This document shows, in pieces, positions 5,287-7,448 of a DNA stretch of 7,448 nucleotides. Each line of letters starts with the position of its first letter. The first letter of the stretch is position 1. Source of the stretch: Candidatus Manganitrophaceae bacterium (GTDB lineage Bacteria > Nitrospirota > Nitrospiria > SBBL01 > Manganitrophaceae); contig SCUR01000558.1 of assembly GCA_004297235.1 (NCBI GenBank), positions 1-7,448 on the forward strand. The letters are read 5' to 3'. Under the pieces are notes generated by a model that saw only the letters and a list, made by a program, of their open reading frames with translations, was not told the DNA's origin and searched no databases. Position numbers and translations under genes: made by a program.

Positions 5287-6643
5287 CATTTAAGAACTCC
5301 CTACCTATTTTCCAAATATCGCCGGCACCGAGGGTGATCACCATCATTCCCGGCTTCACCTTCTCTTGAATGGCAGCGACCATCTCGGCGCGATCACGGA
5401 GGTAGGTTACGTCCGGATGGCCGCTCGCCGCCACCGCCTGGTAGAGCCGCTCGCCGTCGATGCCGGGAATCGGCGGCTCGCCGGCGGCGTAGATATCGGT
5501 GAGGATCAGGTGGTCGGCCTCGGCAAACGATTCCGCCAGGTCATCCAACAGATCTCGGGTGCGGGTATACCGATGCGGCTGAAAGAGGACGACCAGCTCG
5601 CATCCCCATCCCCGCTTCGCCGCCGCCAGGGTCGCCCGGATCTCGGTCGGGTGGTGCCCGTAGTCGTCGATCACCCAAACGCCGTTCTTCTCCCCCTGTA
5701 GCTGGAAGCGCCGCTCCACCCCTCGGTATCCTTGCAGCCCTTTTCGGATCGAGGCGACCGGAATCTCCAGCTCCAATCCGACGGCGATCGCCGCCAGAGC
5801 GTTCAGGACATTGTGCCGGCCCGGCACCGGGAGGGTAAAACGTCCGAGCGATTCGCCGTGAAAGCGCGCCTGAAAGGTCGTCTTCCAGGGCTGAAAGGCC
5901 ATCTCCTCCGCGATCAGATCAAGATGGGTCCCTGTGCCGTATGTTAAATAGCGCTTCTCGACCTTGGGGATCAGCTCGGCGATCGCTCGGTCATCGCCGC
6001 AGAGGACCGCGAGCCCGTAGAACGGGACCTTGTTGATGAAGCTCAAGAAGGTCGCCTGGATCGCCTCGAACGTACGGTAATAGTCGAGATGCTCACGATC
6101 GATCGTCGTTACCACCGCCACCGTCGGCGAGAGCTTCAGGAACGAGCCGTCGCTCTCATCGGCCTCGGCCACCAGGAAATCTCCCTCCCCCTTTTTCGCG
6201 TGACCGCCGAAGCTGTTCACCTTTCCCCCGATCACCGCCGTCGGATCGAGCCCCCCTTCGGCCAGGACGGTCGCCACCATCGTCGTGGTGGTTGTCTTTC
6301 CATGCGCGCCGGCGACGGCGATGCCATACCGGAGCCGCATCAGCTCGGCAAGCATCTCCGCCCGCGGGATCACCGGGATCTTCTGCTGCCGCGCCGCGAC
6401 GAGCTCGACGTTGTCGGAGCGGACGGCCGAAGAGTAGACGAGAACTTCCGCCCCTTCAATGTTGCGCGGATCATGCCCCACCTGGATGATTCCTCCCATC
6501 GACGCGAGCCGGCGGGTCTGCTCCGACTCCGCCCTATCCGATCCGCTCACCCGAAATCCCATGTTCAGGAGAATCTCCGCGATCCCGCTCATTCCGACCC
6601 CGCCGATCCCGACAAAGTGAATATGTTGAACTTTACGAAACAT
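5267..6643 (-). CDS. murC: UDP-N-acetylmuramate--L-alanine ligase MurC
   Basis: MurC is the first of the ATP-dependent Mur ligases. It adds L-Ala to UDP-MurNAc in the cytoplasm. At 458 residues it is slightly shorter than E. coli MurC (491). The N-terminal domain starts HIHFVGIGGVGMSGIAEIL (about 7-25), which binds UDP-MurNAc. The central ATPase domain has GAHGKTTTT (112-120), EADESDGSF (160-168), DREHLDYY (182-189) and GRHNVLNALAA (275-285). The C-terminal domain follows GVERRF (308-313) with DDYGHHPTE (326-334) and FQPHRYTRT (354-362). All the key Mur ligase residues are present. The ATG at 6643 has AGGA seven bases upstream, overlapping the murG stop, so the pair is probably translationally coupled. 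The final residues VRREA and the TAA stop are encoded inside the heptamer element at 5199-5286. Confidence 0.98.
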   Translation of the reverse strand: MFRKVQHIHFVGIGGVGMSGIAEILLNMGFRVSGSDRAESEQTRRLASMGGIIQVGHDPRNIEGAEVLVYSSAVRSDNVELVAARQQKIPVIPRAEMLAELMRLRYGIAVAGAHGKTTTTTMVATVLAEGGLDPTAVIGGKVNSFGGHAKKGEGDFLVAEADESDGSFLKLSPTVAVVTTIDREHLDYYRTFEAIQATFLSFINKVPFYGLAVLCGDDRAIAELIPKVEKRYLTYGTGTHLDLIAEEMAFQPWKTTFQARFHGESLGRFTLPVPGRHNVLNALAAIAVGLELEIPVASIRKGLQGYRGVERRFQLQGEKNGVWVIDDYGHHPTEIRATLAAAKRGWGCELVVLFQPHRYTRTRDLLDDLAESFAEADHLILTDIYAAGEPPIPGIDGERLYQAVAASGHPDVTYLRDRAEMVAAIQEKVKPGMMVITLGAGDIWKIGREFLNDVRREA

Positions 6644-6650
6644 GGACCGA

Positions 6651-6654
6651 TCCT
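6651..6654 (-). promoter_or_regulatory. Shine-Dalgarno site of murC, overlapping the murG stop
   Basis: The transcribed strand reads TAGGATCGGTCC then ATG. AGGA shares its first two bases with the TAG stop of murG and lies seven bases before the murC start. This close arrangement suggests that ribosomes ending murG help start murC. Confidence 0.6.
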
Positions 6655-7448
6655 AACCGTTGTTCCCGACCAACTGGTAGCACGCTTCCACAATCTCTTC
6701 CGCCGACCGGGGATGTCCCTGGCGGCGCGCCGCCTCGCTCATCTCGGAAAGCCGCTTCGGGTCGGAGAGAAGCGAGGTGATTCGCTCGGCCAATTTTCTT
6801 CCATCGAGGTCCCGATCCAAAATCATCTCCGATGCCCCGGCCGAAACAAAGGCCGCCGCATTTTTCTCCTGGTGGCCGGTGGCAAGCGGATACGGAACCA
6901 AGATCGACGGCTTCCCGACCGCTCCTAACTCCGAGAGGGTCCCGGCCCCCGCCCGGCTCACGACCAGATCGGCCGCGCCGTAGACCGCGGCCATGTCATG
7001 GATGAACGGTTCGACCCGGGCGGAGAGTCCCGAGCGTTCATAGGCCGCTTGGACCTCTTCCCAATCGCGCTTTCCGGTCTGATGAACGATTTGAAGCGAG
7101 CTCTTCATCTTCTCCAGATGGGGAAGGGCCGCCACCATCGCCCGGTTGATCGACTGCGCCCCTTGACTTCCCCCGAGAACCAGAAGGGTCTTCTTGTCGG
7201 GGCGGGTCGTCGATTTCGCATGGACGATCTCCGGCCGAACCGGCACGCCGGCGCGCAGAAATCGCTTCGCCTTCATATAGGCGCGCGACTCCTCGAAAGC
7301 GATCACCGCCAGATCGACCCAAGGGGCAACCAGCTTGTTCGCCAGCCCCGGCACCAGGTTCGGCTCCAGGATCACCCGCTTGATCTTCAGCAACACCGCC
7401 GCAAGCAGGACCGGCCCGGCGGCATACCCGCCGATCCCGATAACAAGC
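6653..7448 (-). CDS. murG: Lipid II synthase MurG, 5' end cut off by window
   Basis: MurG is a GT-B glycosyltransferase that works at the inner face of the membrane and transfers GlcNAc from UDP-GlcNAc to lipid I, giving lipid II. The frame is open to the window edge. The 265 codons present begin LVIGIGGYAAGPVLLAAV, which is the middle of the N-terminal domain (E. coli VLGMGGYVSGPGGLAAW), so roughly the first 100 residues are missing. The linker and C-terminal domain are complete: LLVLGGSQGAQSIN (UDP-binding loop), HQTGKRDW, FIHDMAAVYGAADLVVSRAGAGTLSELGAVGKP with the Arg and Glu that hold UDP-GlcNAc, then YPLATGHQEKNA. The lipid I motif HEQN of E. coli is replaced by LEPN (ILEPNLVPGLANK). A GTG at 7396 could be mistaken for a start but homology continues upstream of it. 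Stop TAG at 6653-6655, nine bases before murC. Confidence 0.96.
   Translation of the reverse strand, partial: LVIGIGGYAAGPVLLAAVLLKIKRVILEPNLVPGLANKLVAPWVDLAVIAFEESRAYMKAKRFLRAGVPVRPEIVHAKSTTRPDKKTLLVLGGSQGAQSINRAMVAALPHLEKMKSSLQIVHQTGKRDWEEVQAAYERSGLSARVEPFIHDMAAVYGAADLVVSRAGAGTLSELGAVGKPSILVPYPLATGHQEKNAAAFVSAGASEMILDRDLDGRKLAERITSLLSDPKRLSEMSEAARRQGHPRSAEEIVEACYQLVGNNG

Noticed and set aside
6089..6928. Plus-strand open frame of 279 codons across murC and murG
   Set aside because: It spans the junction of two firmly identified minus-strand genes, is rich in Arg and His, and matches no family I know.
6653..7396. GTG 7396 as the true start of MurG
   Set aside because: Clear MurG sequence (IGGYAAGPVLLAA) is in frame upstream of it to the window edge, so the gene is simply cut by the window.

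Overview
The window is a continuous stretch of a bacterial division and cell wall (dcw) cluster. Every gene is on the minus strand, so transcription runs from high to low coordinates: murG (5' end cut off by the window edge), murC, murB, ddl, ftsQ, ftsA, ftsZ (3' end cut off). The order murG-murC-murB-ddl-ftsQ-ftsA-ftsZ is the classical dcw order. The DNA is GC-rich, with strong G/C bias at third codon positions, and the proteins are of Gram-negative type (FtsQ with POTRA, FtsA with a C-terminal amphipathic helix). The organism is a diderm bacterium. The style of the proteins (for example ILEPN in MurG) reminds me of Nitrospirota or a neighbouring phylum, but this is a low-confidence impression that cannot be confirmed from the sequence alone.

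Layout from 5' to 3' on the transcribed strand. MurG (7448-6653) makes lipid II. A 9-nt gap leads to MurC (6643-5267), which adds L-Ala to UDP-MurNAc. An inverted-repeat element of about 88 bp (5199-5286) contains the murC stop codon and ends just before murB (5192-4251), the reductase that makes UDP-MurNAc. A second copy of the same element (4177-4263) contains the murB stop and ends just before ddl (4169-3237), the D-Ala-D-Ala ligase. FtsQ (3207-2332), FtsA (best start the TTG at 2258, end 1026) and FtsZ (980-1) follow. No gap is longer than 100 bp, and no RNA gene, insertion sequence, CRISPR array or plus-strand gene can be supported.

The genes act together: MurB, MurC, Ddl and MurG supply peptidoglycan precursor, while FtsQ, FtsA and FtsZ build the division ring that directs its use. 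The enzymes carry their expected catalytic motifs, with one substitution in MurG (Leu where E. coli has His in HEQN).

The unusual content is not in the proteins but between them. Two related hairpin elements built from degenerate heptamers (consensus GTGAGGC or GTGAGGG, with TGA or TAA inside nearly every unit) flank murB. They supply the last residues and stop codons of both murC and murB (both proteins end in REA) and lie next to, and may include, the ribosome binding sites of murB and ddl. Other points worth a check are a TTG start for ftsA with a perfect Shine-Dalgarno sequence behind an 8-bp hairpin, a GC hairpin in the ftsA-ftsZ gap, and a run of nine G in the FtsZ nucleotide-binding loop.
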